The position numbers and the translations under genes were made by a program. Below, piece by piece: positions 17,580 to 26,286 of a DNA stretch of 58,276 nucleotides. The stretch comes from Pelagibacteraceae bacterium AG-464-P07 (GTDB lineage Bacteria > Pseudomonadota > Alphaproteobacteria > Pelagibacterales > Pelagibacteraceae). The stretch's first letter is position 1. Every line of letters starts with the position of its first letter. The stretch is taken from positions 1-58,276 of the forward strand of contig QCSA01000007.1 in assembly GCA_003211695.1 (NCBI GenBank), written 5' to 3'. The notes beneath the pieces are model-generated. The model did no database searches. It saw only the letters and a program-made list of their open reading frames with translations, and was not told the DNA's origin.

Positions 17580-19610
17580 CTATTTATTTCGTCTATTTTC
17601 AACCAAACTATCAACGACCGATGGATCAGCTAAAGTTGTGGTATCTCCAAGTTGATCATGTTCGTTAGATGCAATTTTTCTTAAAATTCTTCTCATTATT
17701 TTACCTGATCTAGTTTTTGGTAAACTCGGAGTAAATTGTATAAGATCTGGTTTTGCAATAGGACCAATTTGCCTTCTTACCCAAAGTTTTAAATCTCTGT
17801 CTAATTCACCAGAAGGTTTTTCACCAACATTTAATGTTACATAGCAATAAAGACCATTCCCCTTAATATCGTGAGGATATCCCACAACTGCTGCCTCAGC
17901 AACTTTTGGATGTGCAACGAATGCACTTTCTATTTCTGCAGTACCAAGATTATGTCCTGATACAATTATTACATCATCAACACGTCCAGTAATCCAGTAG
18001 TAACCATCTTTGTCTCTTCTACATCCGTCACCAGTAAAATATTTTCCATCATGCTGGGAAAAATAAGTGTCAATAAATCTTTGATGATCTCCGTACACTG
18101 TTCTCATTTGTCCGGGCCATGATTGAGTAATACAAAGCCTTCCTTTGCACGTTCCTTTTAAAGTTTGTCCTTTTTCATCAACAATAACTGGCTCAATTCC
18201 ATAAAATGGTTTTGTTACAGAACCAGGTTTTAAATCAATTGCTCCTGTTTGAGGTGAAATTAATATTCCACCTGTTTCGGTTTGCCACCAAGTATCTACT
18301 ATTGGACATTTGGAATCACCAACAGTTTTAAAATACCACATCCAAGCTTCGGGATTTATAGGCTCTCCAACTGTACCTAAAAGTCTAAGAGATTTTCTAC
18401 TAGTTTTTTTAACTGGTCCTTCCCCTTCTTTCATGAGAGCTCTAAGTGCAGTTGGTGCAGTATAAAAAATATTTACTTTGTATTTATCAACTATTTTCCA
18501 CCATCTTGAACTGTCCGGATAATTTGGTACTCCTTCAAACATTATTGTAGTTGCCCCGTTAGCCAAAGGGCCATAGATTATATAACTATGTCCCGTAATC
18601 CATCCAATATCAGCGGTGCACCAAAAAATATCTTTATCCCTATAATTAAATATGTATTGGTGTGTCATAGATGCATAAACCATGTATCCACCTATGGTGT
18701 GCAAAACACCCTTAGGTTTACCTGTTGATCCTGAAGTATAAAGTATAAATAATGGATCTTCAGCATTCATTTCTTTCGGAACGCATTCGTCAGAAACATT
18801 TGAAATAATTTCATCATACCAAATATCTCTATCATTAACCCAATTAACTTCGTTGCCAGTTCTTTTTACAATCACACATTTCTTTACGTTTGGACATTTG
18901 ATTAAAGCCTCATCAGCTATTTCTTTTAACGGAATAATCTTTCCACCTCTTAACCCTTCATCAGCAGTAATTATATAGTCAGACTTACAGTCATTTATTC
19001 TTCCAGCTATTGAATCTGGAGAAAAACCACCAAAAATAATAGAATGTATTGCTCCAATTCTTGCACAAGCTAACATGATGTAAGCAAGTTCAGGTATCAT
19101 GGTCAAATAAATTGTGACTATGTCACCCTTTTTAATTCCTATACTTTTTAATCCATTTGCAGCTTTACAAACATTTCTATGAAGTTCTTGGTAACTAATA
19201 GTTTTGGAATTTTCAGGGTTATCTCCAACCCAAATTATTGCAGTTCTATTTTTCTTGTTTTTCAAATGTCGATCAATGCAATTTGCAGAAGCATTTAAAG
19301 TTCCGTCATAATACCATCTTATTCTAACATCTGTCTTACTATAGTTTACATCTTTAACTTTAGTATAAGGTTTTATCCATGTAATTCTTTTTCCTTCTTT
19401 CTTCCAAAAATTTTCATTATCTTTGATAGAAAAATTATATTTTTTTTCATATGCTCTTTTGTTTACATAAGCTCGTTTGGACCAAGCTTTAGATATTTTA
19501 ATAATCAACTCTTTTTCTGATTCTGAGATAATTTTTTTTCTAGTTTTTGACTTCGCTTTCTTTATTTTCTTCCTAACTTTTAATTTCTTTCTTTTATCTT
19601 TTTTAGTCAC
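17580..19610 (-). CDS. acs: Acs, acetyl-CoA synthetase
   Basis: Activates acetate to acetyl-CoA through acetyl-AMP. The AMP-binding motif [42 protein letters not shown] and the catalytic/acetylatable Lys loop [16 protein letters not shown] are all intact. 676 residues, a little longer than usual because of a strongly basic N-terminal extension: about half of the first 28 residues are Lys or Arg, before the normal ACS start region with [15 protein letters not shown]. There is no internal Met to replace the start. It follows the EVE-domain gene by 10 bases. Confidence 0.96.
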   Translation of the reverse strand: MTKKDKRKKLKVRKKIKKAKSKTRKKIISESEKELIIKISKAWSKRAYVNKRAYEKKYNFSIKDNENFWKKEGKRITWIKPYTKVKDVNYSKTDVRIRWYYDGTLNASANCIDRHLKNKKNRTAIIWVGDNPENSKTISYQELHRNVCKAANGLKSIGIKKGDIVTIYLTMIPELAYIMLACARIGAIHSIIFGGFSPDSIAGRINDCKSDYIITADEGLRGGKIIPLKEIADEALIKCPNVKKCVIVKRTGNEVNWVNDRDIWYDEIISNVSDECVPKEMNAEDPLFILYTSGSTGKPKGVLHTIGGYMVYASMTHQYIFNYRDKDIFWCTADIGWITGHSYIIYGPLANGATTIMFEGVPNYPDSSRWWKIVDKYKVNIFYTAPTALRALMKEGEGPVKKTSRKSLRLLGTVGEPINPEAWMWYFKTVGDSKCPIVDTWWQTETGGILISPQTGAIDLKPGSVTKPFYGIEPVIVDEKGQTLKGTCKGRLCITQSWPGQMRTVYGDHQRFIDTYFSQHDGKYFTGDGCRRDKDGYYWITGRVDDVIIVSGHNLGTAEIESAFVAHPKVAEAAVVGYPHDIKGNGLYCYVTLNVGEKPSGELDRDLKLWVRRQIGPIAKPDLIQFTPSLPKTRSGKIMRRILRKIASNEHDQLGDTTTLADPSVVDSLVENRRNK

Positions 19611-19620
19611 AAATCTCTCT

Positions 19621-20043
19621 TCAATATTGATTCATTTTACCTATCTTGCATATTTTTTTCCAGTATTTTATATTAATCTCCATAACAGATAATCGATTTT
19701 GTTTTACCAGCACTAATTCTTTAAAAAAATCATTATTTTTAATTTCTTTCAAAGTTACCGGTTTTGTTAATTCATCTTCAGCATGAACTATCACTGATAC
19801 AAACTTATTAGTTTTATCTGACTTGTCTTTAAAATGTTCTTTAATTACTTTAACAATTCCTACAATTCTTTTTTCTTTACTTGTATGATAAAAAAAACAT
19901 AAATCGTTTTTTTTCATACTTTTTAAACTATTGGACGCTTGATAGTTCCTAACCCCATTCCATTCTGTACTTTGATTTTTTGAATTTAATTGATTTTTCC
20001 AAGACCAATCTTCGGGTTCAGTTTTCAGCAACCAATACTTCAT
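19621..20043 (-). CDS. EVE-domain protein
   Basis: 140-residue single EVE domain (PUA-like fold; eukaryotic THYN1 relatives). [15 protein letters not shown] at the N-terminus, [18 protein letters not shown] and DLCFFYHTS (about 50-60) form the modified-base pocket of the family. EVE domains bind modified bases such as 5-methylcytosine in DNA or modified bases in RNA; the ligand here is unknown. The frame is open for 20 more codons upstream (20103), but the ATG at 20043 gives the family-standard start. Probably cotranscribed with acs. Confidence 0.88.
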   Translation of the reverse strand: MKYWLLKTEPEDWSWKNQLNSKNQSTEWNGVRNYQASNSLKSMKKNDLCFFYHTSKEKRIVGIVKVIKEHFKDKSDKTNKFVSVIVHAEDELTKPVTLKEIKNNDFFKELVLVKQNRLSVMEINIKYWKKICKIGKMNQY

Positions 20044-20169
20044 AATACTAAAAGATAGACGTAAGAACCACTTATAGCAAACCAACAGTCTAAAAGGGAG
20101 CAAGCATAGTACACGACGTACTACACAAAATTTTTCATCTAACGCGACCTTGGCAACACACGTTGTTTC

Positions 20170-20285
20170 TCAGCTGCTTCTTTTGCGTTTTTTTCTTTCT
20201 TGTTTTTCCTTTTCTTCATCTTTTTTAAGTTTTTCTTTAACATTCGGATTTGTCGTATTTTCCTTTTTGATGACAATTTTTTCAT
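20170..20285 (-). pseudogene. possible frameshifted lysine-rich C-terminal tail of the MORN protein
   Basis: Just after the MORN stop codon, the other reading frame stays open to a TGA at 20170-20172 and encodes a charged, coiled-coil-like tail containing NPNVKEKLKKDEEKEKQERK. It has no start codon of its own, and a one-base shift at the MORN stop would join it to that protein. An ATG frame directly after the stop (20139-20285, 48 residues, Lys/Arg-rich) looks like its off-frame shadow. Either a recent frameshift or chance low-complexity sequence. Confidence 0.3.
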
Positions 20286-20999
20286 TTAATGTTGTTCAAT
20301 TAATTCAGACTTTTTCCAGATACCTTTTAAAACTCTTCCATCGTGAAATGTATAAGTTCCTAATCCATGAAGTTTAGCATCTTTCCATTCTCCAACATAT
20401 TTTGCACCGTTTGCCCATGTGTAAATTCCTTGTCCATGTTTCATATCGTTCTTAATTCCTCCAACGTATTTATTGCCATTGGCGTATATGTTGGTTCCTT
20501 TACCGTTTCGCTTATTATTTTTGTATTTTCCAATATATTTATTTCCAATAGAGTCTATCAAAGTTCCTTGTCCATGGTAATTGCCATCTTTAAATTGACC
20601 TATATATGTGTTTCCATTGGGATTTGTGGCAGTTCCCAGTCCATTCAGAAGACCATATTTGAATTCACCAATATGTCTAGTTTCATGTGAAAAAGTCATG
20701 ATTCCTTGTCCGTTTGGCTTATTATACTTTAATTCTCCAATGTATTTTATTCCATCAGGATAAGTTAAGGTTCCTTGCCCGTGAAAATTTCCATTACTAT
20801 ATTCTCCTTCGTATAAAATTTTTTTGTTTTTATATTGGTCCTTATATAAGAGATCATATGCAATGCTTTTTTTCTCGCTTCCAAAACAATTTGTCCATTT
20901 GAAAGAATCAGTTCCCTTACAGCTAGGTAACGAACTTTCTGCCAGAGCTGTATTGTAAAACATTAAACCCAGAACCAAGATCCCTAAAAGCTTTTTCAT
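20286..20999 (-). CDS. secreted MORN-repeat protein
   Basis: 237 residues. Signal peptide MKKLLGILVLGLMFYNTALA, then a Cys-containing spacer (SCKGTDSFKWTNC) and about seven MORN repeats of 23-24 residues with the pattern YxGxxKxxxxxGxGTxxxxxGxx (for example NYHGQGTLIDSIGNKYIG and MKHGQGIYTWANGAKYVG). MORN repeats mediate protein or lipid contacts; the partner is unknown. I use the ATG at 20999, directly before the signal peptide; the ATG at 21011 adds four residues. Two tRNA relics lie upstream, and a Lys-rich tail seems to continue in another frame past the stop. Confidence 0.85.
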   Translation of the reverse strand: MKKLLGILVLGLMFYNTALAESSLPSCKGTDSFKWTNCFGSEKKSIAYDLLYKDQYKNKKILYEGEYSNGNFHGQGTLTYPDGIKYIGELKYNKPNGQGIMTFSHETRHIGEFKYGLLNGLGTATNPNGNTYIGQFKDGNYHGQGTLIDSIGNKYIGKYKNNKRNGKGTNIYANGNKYVGGIKNDMKHGQGIYTWANGAKYVGEWKDAKLHGLGTYTFHDGRVLKGIWKKSELIEQH

Positions 21000-21026
21000 T
21001 GAGTTCAGCATACTACAGAATTTCTG

Positions 21027-21048
21027 GGCACACTATGGACTCACTCAG
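21027..21048 (+). repeat. imperfect CACAC-type doublet upstream of the MORN gene
   Basis: GGCACACTATG followed by GACTCACTCAG, an 11-base period resembling the doublets at the tRNA-Gly locus. It lies between the MORN gene and the tRNA-Phe-like relic. Divergent enough that chance is possible. Confidence 0.3.
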
Positions 21049-21094
21049 ACAGATTTTTTTAACGTTCTAAAATTAAAAAGCTAGATTTAGCAGG

Positions 21095-21170
21095 GGCCTA
21101 GTAGACTGGTCCAAGGAGCCAGAGTCCTGAAAAGGCTTGTGTCGGCGGCCGATTCCGACCCTGGTCACCA
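21095..21170 (+). pseudogene. decayed tRNA-Phe-like sequence (76 bases)
   Basis: Ends in CCTGGTC-A-CCA and is exactly 76 bases if begun at 21095. An anticodon arm GAGTC-CTGAAAA-GGCTT would read GAA (Phe). The acceptor (GGCCTAG against CCTGGTC) has two mismatches, the D-stem one, and the T-arm cannot form a normal 5-bp stem with a 7-base TTC loop (bases GGCGGCCGATT lack one base). It most resembles an alphaproteobacterial tRNA-Phe that has degenerated. I do not think it is functional. Confidence 0.55.
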
Positions 21171-21228
21171 TAATTTTAGCTAAAAATTAAGGTAAAAAAA
21201 TTAATTTATTAATAGACAAAACTATTTG

Positions 21229-21257
21229 TTGACAAAACATCATTAAATCTAATAAGG
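21229..21257 (+). promoter_or_regulatory. candidate promoter of the cold-shock gene
   Basis: A perfect TTGACA at 21229-21234 is followed 15 bases later by TAATAA, a weak -10. The start of transcription would be near 21262, leaving a 5' leader of about 50 bases before the csp ATG. Confidence 0.45.
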
Positions 21258-21312
21258 ATGCGCATTGCTTAAATGTAAGTAATATAAGTTAAACAATAAA
21301 GAAAGAGTAAAA

Positions 21313-21519
21313 ATGAGTCTAAAAGGTAAAGTAAAATGGTTCAATGGAGCAAAAGGTTATGGTTTTATTGAAAGAGAAGATAAAGAAAAAGATGTGTTTG
21401 TTCATTCATCTGCAGTTCGTGATGCTGGTTTAAACCAGCTGGATGAGGGTCAAGAAGTAACATTCGAAGTAGAGAATGGTGAAAAAGGTCCATCAGCAGT
21501 TAGTTTAAAAATTGCATAA
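21313..21519 (+). CDS. cold-shock-domain protein
   Basis: 68-residue single cold-shock domain, an RNA/ssDNA chaperone. RNP1 is KGYGFIE (about 14-20) and RNP2 is VFVHSSAV (about 28-35); FNGAKGYGF and the C-terminal AVSLKI are typical. A purine-rich AAAGAAAGAG precedes the ATG. The gene stands alone with a leader containing a TTGACA box and a long 3' hairpin, and it is flanked by tRNA relics on both sides. Confidence 0.95.
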   Translation: MSLKGKVKWFNGAKGYGFIEREDKEKDVFVHSSAVRDAGLNQLDEGQEVTFEVENGEKGPSAVSLKIA

Positions 21520-21534
21520 AACATCATAAAACAA

Positions 21535-21608
21535 AAGCCTGATTTTTTAAGAATAAACTTAATTTAATTTTTTGATTAATTAAGTAGTTATTTTAAATAG
21601 TCAGGCTT
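21535..21608 (+). terminator. long imperfect hairpin 3' of the cold-shock gene
   Basis: AAGCCTGA (21535-21542) pairs with TCAGGCTT (21601-21608), and inside it TTAAGAATA...CTTAATT pairs imperfectly with AATTAAGTAG...TTTTAA, so the whole 74 bases can close as one long stem with a short AT-rich loop. There is no classical T-run right after it. It may act as a terminator or as a 3' mRNA-stability element. Confidence 0.5.
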
Positions 21609-21615
21609 GTTCTTA

Positions 21616-21634
21616 TATATCAGCTGGTAGAGCA
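21616..21634 (+). pseudogene. tRNA D-arm fragment
   Basis: TATATCAGCTGGTAGAGCA matches the generic tRNA 5' segment TAGCTCAGCTGGTAGAGCA at 17 of 19 positions. No anticodon arm or T-arm follows. It lies directly after the csp hairpin. Confidence 0.45.
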
Positions 21635-21689
21635 GAGCCCAGAAATAGTTTTTTCATTTATCCCGCCTCTGGTTTCGGGTGCTTTGTGA

Positions 21690-21932
21690 TTATATATTCA
21701 GTTTAGTTAGAGCTTCCTGGAGTAATTTAACTGACTCTTTATGTTTACCCGTATTATGAGCCTCTTCGCCTTCTTGACGCAATTTTTCAATTTCAGCTAC
21801 CTGTTTTTCTGACAATTCTTTAGCAGTTGCAAGTTTGGCATCAACTTCTTTCATTAAGACCGGACAAGCGCCTGCATAAGCATAGGAAGTGATCAGAAAG
21901 CTTGATAATAAAATCATGACAATTTTTTTCAT
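21690..21932 (-). CDS. small secreted helical protein
   Basis: 80 residues: a signal peptide (MKKIVMILLSSFLITSYAYA, cleavage near AYA-G) then ACPVLMKEVDAKLATAKELS and a long amphipathic helix ending in HKESVKLLQEALTKLNI. The single Cys near residue 23 follows GA but lacks a lipobox (AYAGAC), so a lipoprotein is not supported. The sequence suits a small periplasmic helical-bundle protein. I do not recognise the family by name. Confidence 0.75.
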   Translation of the reverse strand: MKKIVMILLSSFLITSYAYAGACPVLMKEVDAKLATAKELSEKQVAEIEKLRQEGEEAHNTGKHKESVKLLQEALTKLNI

Positions 21933-22138
21933 ATTTTTCTTTCTTATTTAATTTAAAATATAATACCAAGATGTTCTATAAGAGTCTGTCGGTATATTTC
22001 TTAGCTAAAATACCAAAGTGCGGGTGAATGTTTCTAAAATAAATTTAAAGACCAATCTGTCGCTGGCATAATTACAAGATAACGACCCACTTTTATTTAA
22101 CAAAATTTAGAAAAAAATTTGAAAAACCAATATTTCAT

Positions 22139-23212
22139 TTAAAATTTTATTCCAGCCCCTTTTAGAAAAGGAGCTTTTTCGTCTAGTGGCCATCTAGCTT
22201 TTGCCGGGAAATCAAGTTTATTTGAAAGACCTAACTTAAATCTTTCTATACCAGCCCACGCAATCATTGCAGCATTATCGCTGCATAAGTTTTTTGGTGG
22301 AAATATTGGTTCAAAATTATTTTTAACTGAAAGATCAATTAATTTTTTTCTTATTTTATTATTAGAAGCCACTCCTCCTGCAATTACAAAAACTTTTTTT
22401 TTATTATTGTGTTTTTCTTTAAACAAATTCATTGCAAATTTACTTTTTTCAGAAAGTATATCTTCAATTGTTTTTTGAAACGAAGCTGCAAGATGATATT
22501 TTTCTTCTTTATTTTTTATTTTTTTGGAAATTTTTAAAACTGCGGTTTTTAATCCAGAAAAAGATAGATTACATCCGCCTTTATGGATAATTGGCTTAGG
22601 TAACTTAAAGTAATTTTCATTACCTTTTTTTGCAAACTCTTCAATTTTTGGTCCACCTGGAAATTCTATTCCCAAGAGTTTGGCAGTTTTATCAAAAGCT
22701 TCACCTACTGCATCATCAATTGTTGTTCCCAATCTGTTATAGTTATTAACACCCTTGACTTCTAAAAACTGTGTATGCCCTCCAGAAATTAATAATAGTA
22801 AGTAAGGAAAATTAATTTTTTTTATAATTTTTGGACTTAAAGCATGACCCTCTAAGTGATTTACTGCAATCAAAGGTTTATTGAGAGAAGCTGCAATAGC
22901 TTTTGCAACACTTAGTCCAACTGTTAAACACACAATTAATCCTGGTCCAGCTGTTACAGCAATTCCGTCAACATCATTAATATCAGTTTTACTTTCCTTT
23001 AGAGCTTTATTGATAATAAAATCTATTTTTTCGACATGTGCTCTTGCTGCTATTTCTGGAACTACTCCACCAAATTCCTTATGTTCATCAATTTGACTAG
23101 AAACAACATTTGAAAGTATTTCAACGTTTCCATTAAAGTTTTCCCTAACTACTGATGCTGCTGTTTCATCACAACTTGTTTCTATACCTAAAAAAATTAA
23201 TTGTTTTTTCAT
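22139..23212 (-). CDS. tsaD: TsaD, tRNA N6-threonylcarbamoyladenosine transferase
   Basis: Transfers the threonylcarbamoyl group to A37 of ANN-decoding tRNAs with TsaB/TsaE. The start is MKKQLIFLGIETSCDETAAS. Metal-binding HLEGH (about 117-121), LLISGGHTQFLEV, DDAVGEAFDK and NLSFSGLKTAV are intact. 357 residues from the ATG at 23212; the frame stays open to a TTG at 23230 but the extra six residues are not conserved-looking. Divergent from hemC over about 60 bases. Confidence 0.95.
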   Translation of the reverse strand: MKKQLIFLGIETSCDETAASVVRENFNGNVEILSNVVSSQIDEHKEFGGVVPEIAARAHVEKIDFIINKALKESKTDINDVDGIAVTAGPGLIVCLTVGLSVAKAIAASLNKPLIAVNHLEGHALSPKIIKKINFPYLLLLISGGHTQFLEVKGVNNYNRLGTTIDDAVGEAFDKTAKLLGIEFPGGPKIEEFAKKGNENYFKLPKPIIHKGGCNLSFSGLKTAVLKISKKIKNKEEKYHLAASFQKTIEDILSEKSKFAMNLFKEKHNNKKKVFVIAGGVASNNKIRKKLIDLSVKNNFEPIFPPKNLCSDNAAMIAWAGIERFKLGLSNKLDFPAKARWPLDEKAPFLKGAGIKF

Positions 23213-23273
23213 TGATTTATATTTTACCAATTCATAAAAAATTCAATATAAATAAACTTTTACATTTAAATTA

Positions 23274-24191
23274 ATGATTAAAAATAAAATTATTATAGGT
23301 TCAAGAGGAAGTAAACTTGCAATTCTTTATGCAAAAAAAGCCAAAAAAACTATTTTGGATAATTATATTGATTTAAATATTGATATAAAAATCATAAAAA
23401 CATCAGGTGATATTCATCATTCTAAAAGTTTATCTGAAATAGGAGGAAAAGGACTCTTTTCAAAGCAAATTGAAGAAGAGTTATTAGATAAAAAAATTGA
23501 TATTGCTGTACATGCTTTAAAAGATTTGCCATCAGATGAAACTGATGGTCTAGAAACAATAATTTTTTTAAAAAGAAATGATCCAAGAGATGTATTTATC
23601 AGCCTTAATTATAAATCTATATTTGATTTAAAAGCTCATTCTGTCGTTGGAACTAGTTCTTTTCGAAGAGCTGCACAATTAAGTATTTTAAGAAAAGATC
23701 TAAATATAAAACTTATAAGAGGCAATGTAGATACAAGAATTCATAGATTAGAACAAAAAAAATTTGATGCGATTGTTTTATCGTATGCAGGTATAAAAAT
23801 ATTAGGTCTTGAAAACAAAATCTCTAAAGTTTTTTCCCTCGAAGAAATGTTACCTTGTGTTGGTCAAGGTGTTATAGCTTTACAAACTCGTAAAAATGAT
23901 CAAGATATTTTAGATTTAATCTCTAAAGCTAACGATCTAAGTACGTTCAATTGTGTAATTGCTGAAAGAGAAATGCTTAAAACAATTGAAGGAGATTGTG
24001 ATACTGCAGTTGGAGGACTTGCTACGATTGATAATAATTTGATAACATTAAAAAGTGAACTTTTTTCAATAGATGGTAAAAAAAAATTTTCAGCCGAAAC
24101 TTCTGGTAGAATTGAAGAAGCTAAAAAAATTGGAATTAAAATAGGACAAGAACTTATTGCTAAAGCGGGAAATACTTACAAAAAAAGATAA
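23274..24191 (+). CDS. hemC: HemC, porphobilinogen deaminase
   Basis: Polymerises four porphobilinogens to hydroxymethylbilane for heme and other tetrapyrroles. IIGSRGSKLAILYAKK at the start, HALKDLPSD (about 84-92), the SSFRRAAQL arginine pair and RGNVDTRI are intact; the dipyrromethane-cofactor Cys is in EGDCDTAVGG (about C242). 305 residues. It heads an operon of hemC-hemD-mscS-yggT-folD with gaps of only a few bases. Confidence 0.95.
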   Translation: MIKNKIIIGSRGSKLAILYAKKAKKTILDNYIDLNIDIKIIKTSGDIHHSKSLSEIGGKGLFSKQIEEELLDKKIDIAVHALKDLPSDETDGLETIIFLKRNDPRDVFISLNYKSIFDLKAHSVVGTSSFRRAAQLSILRKDLNIKLIRGNVDTRIHRLEQKKFDAIVLSYAGIKILGLENKISKVFSLEEMLPCVGQGVIALQTRKNDQDILDLISKANDLSTFNCVIAEREMLKTIEGDCDTAVGGLATIDNNLITLKSELFSIDGKKKFSAETSGRIEEAKKIGIKIGQELIAKAGNTYKKR

Positions 24192-24200
24192 TATACCAAT

Positions 24201-24902
24201 ATGCATGTTATTATAACTAGACCAATTGAAGATTCTTTAGAATTAATAAGAAATTTAAAAATTATTAATTATACAATTACATATCTTCCGCTCATAAGTG
24301 TTAGGAAAATTTCCAACGAAAATATTAATTTTAAAGATTATAAGGGAATAATTTTTACTAGTGCGAATGCAATAAAATTTTTAAATATTAATGGTATATC
24401 TAAAAATATTTATTGTTTTTGCGTAGGTGAAGCCACCGAAAAAAAAGCAAAAAATATTGGATTTTATAATGCGATATCCGCAGGTGGTAACGTCGAAGCA
24501 CTTATTGAATTAATTATTAGAACTTTCGATAAAAAAACTGGAAAGTTAATTTATATAAGTAGTGAATTTGTTTCAAAAGATTTAGATATTGAATTAACCA
24601 AAAAAGGCTATTTAGTTGATAGGATAGTTAATTATACCTCAGAACCAGTTGCTCAAATTGAGCAAAATACTTTAAAATATATAAAAAAAAATAAACCAGA
24701 TGTTATTTGTGTTTATTCAGAAAAGAGCGCTATTAATTTAAAAGATTTAATTGGTAAATACTCATTAGTTGACGTAATGACGCAAACTAATTTAATGTGC
24801 CTAAGTAAAAAAATAGCGAGTGTACTAGAATTTATTAAGTGGAAAAAAATTATTTTTTTTAATCCAGGGGAGGAAGAATTTTTTTTAAATAAAGTAAATT
24901 AA
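24201..24902 (+). CDS. hemD: HemD, uroporphyrinogen-III synthase
   Basis: Closes and inverts ring D of hydroxymethylbilane. 233 residues of a fast-evolving family: the N-terminal HVIITRPIEDSLELI, FTSANAIKF (about 52-60), CVGEATEKKAKNIGF and VYSEKSAINL fit the two-domain HemD fold. The position nine bases after hemC is the strongest support. Confidence 0.87.
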   Translation: MHVIITRPIEDSLELIRNLKIINYTITYLPLISVRKISNENINFKDYKGIIFTSANAIKFLNINGISKNIYCFCVGEATEKKAKNIGFYNAISAGGNVEALIELIIRTFDKKTGKLIYISSEFVSKDLDIELTKKGYLVDRIVNYTSEPVAQIEQNTLKYIKKNKPDVICVYSEKSAINLKDLIGKYSLVDVMTQTNLMCLSKKIASVLEFIKWKKIIFFNPGEEEFFLNKVN

Positions 24903-24905
24903 TTT

Positions 24906-25991
24906 ATGGATGTATTTAAAAATTTTATAAATTTATTTTTTGAAGTTTGGAATGAGGGTATTTTAGGAATTGATATATTTCAAATATTAATTGGCCTTGG
25001 AATCTTTCTAATTTTTTTATTGTTTAGAGGATTAATTGGTAAAATTATTATTCGACGTTTAGAAAAAATAGCAAAAAAAACTTCAAATAAGCTTGATGAT
25101 ACTTTTGTAGAAGCGATGAAAGGTCCTGCTCAATTTTTTCCAATTGTAATAGGTTTTTTTATTGCAAGTAATTATTTAGAATTTAGTTCAGAGTCTCAGC
25201 AATTCGTAGATAATTTAAATAGATCACTAATTACAGTATTAATTTTTTGGTTATTGCATCAATTTATCCAGCCAGTTTCATATCTTCTGGGAGGTTTAGA
25301 AAAAGTTTTAACAAGAGAACTAACTGGCTGGATATTGAAGGCACTAAAAATACTTATAATTATTTTAGGTGCTGCTGCTGTATTAGATTTATGGGGTATA
25401 AAAATTGGACCAATTATTGCTGGGTTAGGTTTATTGGGTGTTGCGGTTGCACTGGGAGCACAGGATTTATTTAAAAACTTGATTTCTGGAATATTAGTTC
25501 TTGTAGAGAAAAGATTTAAAATTGGAGATTGGATTATTGTTGAAAATATTATTGAGGGTATTGTGGAACGTATTGGATTTAGATCTACAGTAGTTAGAAA
25601 ATTTGATAAATCGCTTGCAATTATTCCAAATTTTCAATTTGCAGAAAATGCAGTTATTAATGTAAGTGCAACAACTAATTGGATAATCAGTTGGATTATA
25701 ACATTGCAATATAACACGACTGTTGAACAACTAAAAAAAATTAGAGACGAAATAGAAAAATATATTACTACTCATAAAGATTATAAAACCGGCCTCGGTT
25801 ATGCAGTTAGAGTAGATAAATTTTCAGATAGCTCTATTGATATGTACATTAGGTGCTTTACTGTAACAGATGATTGGGATGAATGGCTTGGAGTAAAAGA
25901 ACGCTTAGCAATAGAAATTAAACAGATTGTAGAAAAAAATAATGCATCTTTTGCATTTCCTAGTCAGTCTATTTATGTTGAAAAAAAATGA
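24906..25991 (+). CDS. MscS-family mechanosensitive channel
   Basis: 361 residues with membrane segments at about 20-45, 78-95, 107-130, 145-165 and the pore helix region GLLGVAVALGAQDLFKNLIS (about 176-195), the glycine/alanine-rich TM3 of MscS. The cytoplasmic beta-domain follows (KRFKIGDWIIVENIIEGIVE, then IGFRSTVVRKFD, IIPNFQFAENAVINVS). It opens under membrane tension to release solutes in hypo-osmotic shock. It starts three bases after hemD and overlaps yggT by ATGA. Confidence 0.92.
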   Translation: MDVFKNFINLFFEVWNEGILGIDIFQILIGLGIFLIFLLFRGLIGKIIIRRLEKIAKKTSNKLDDTFVEAMKGPAQFFPIVIGFFIASNYLEFSSESQQFVDNLNRSLITVLIFWLLHQFIQPVSYLLGGLEKVLTRELTGWILKALKILIIILGAAAVLDLWGIKIGPIIAGLGLLGVAVALGAQDLFKNLISGILVLVEKRFKIGDWIIVENIIEGIVERIGFRSTVVRKFDKSLAIIPNFQFAENAVINVSATTNWIISWIITLQYNTTVEQLKKIRDEIEKYITTHKDYKTGLGYAVRVDKFSDSSIDMYIRCFTVTDDWDEWLGVKERLAIEIKQIVEKNNASFAFPSQSIYVEKK

Positions 25992-26278
25992 AATCAATAT
26001 TCCTTCTAGTAGATAGTGTTATAAATATTTATATTTGGCTTATTATAATTAATGTCATGCTTAGTTGGTTAGTAGCATTTAATATTTTAAACACTCAAAA
26101 TAAATTTGTTTTTGCAGTACTAAATGCAACTCACCAATTAACAGATCCTGTTCTAAACAAAATTAGAAGATTTATCCCTAATCTAGGTTCAATAGATATT
26201 TCACCGGTTGTATTGATTCTATTGTTAATTTTTATTAGAAACCTCATTTTTGAATTACTTGCGCCAAATTTATTTTAG
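25988..26278 (+). CDS. YggT-family membrane protein
   Basis: 96 residues with two hydrophobic segments (about 10-35 and 75-92) and the family motif PVLNKIRRFIPNLGSIDISP (about 55-74). YggT proteins are small inner-membrane proteins, often linked to osmotic or division-related functions, but the molecular role is unsettled. Its ATG overlaps the mscS stop, suggesting coupled synthesis with the channel. Confidence 0.88.
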   Translation: MKSIFLLVDSVINIYIWLIIINVMLSWLVAFNILNTQNKFVFAVLNATHQLTDPVLNKIRRFIPNLGSIDISPVVLILLLIFIRNLIFELLAPNLF

Positions 26279-26286
26279 TTAAAATT

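Noticed and set aside
20139-20285. 48-codon Lys/Arg-rich gene directly after the MORN stop
   Set aside because: It is the off-frame reading of a more protein-like Lys/Glu-rich frame and has no ribosome site.
21095-21170. Working tRNA-Phe
   Set aside because: Two acceptor mismatches, one D-stem mismatch and a T-arm lacking a normal TTC loop; kept as a relic with moderate confidence.
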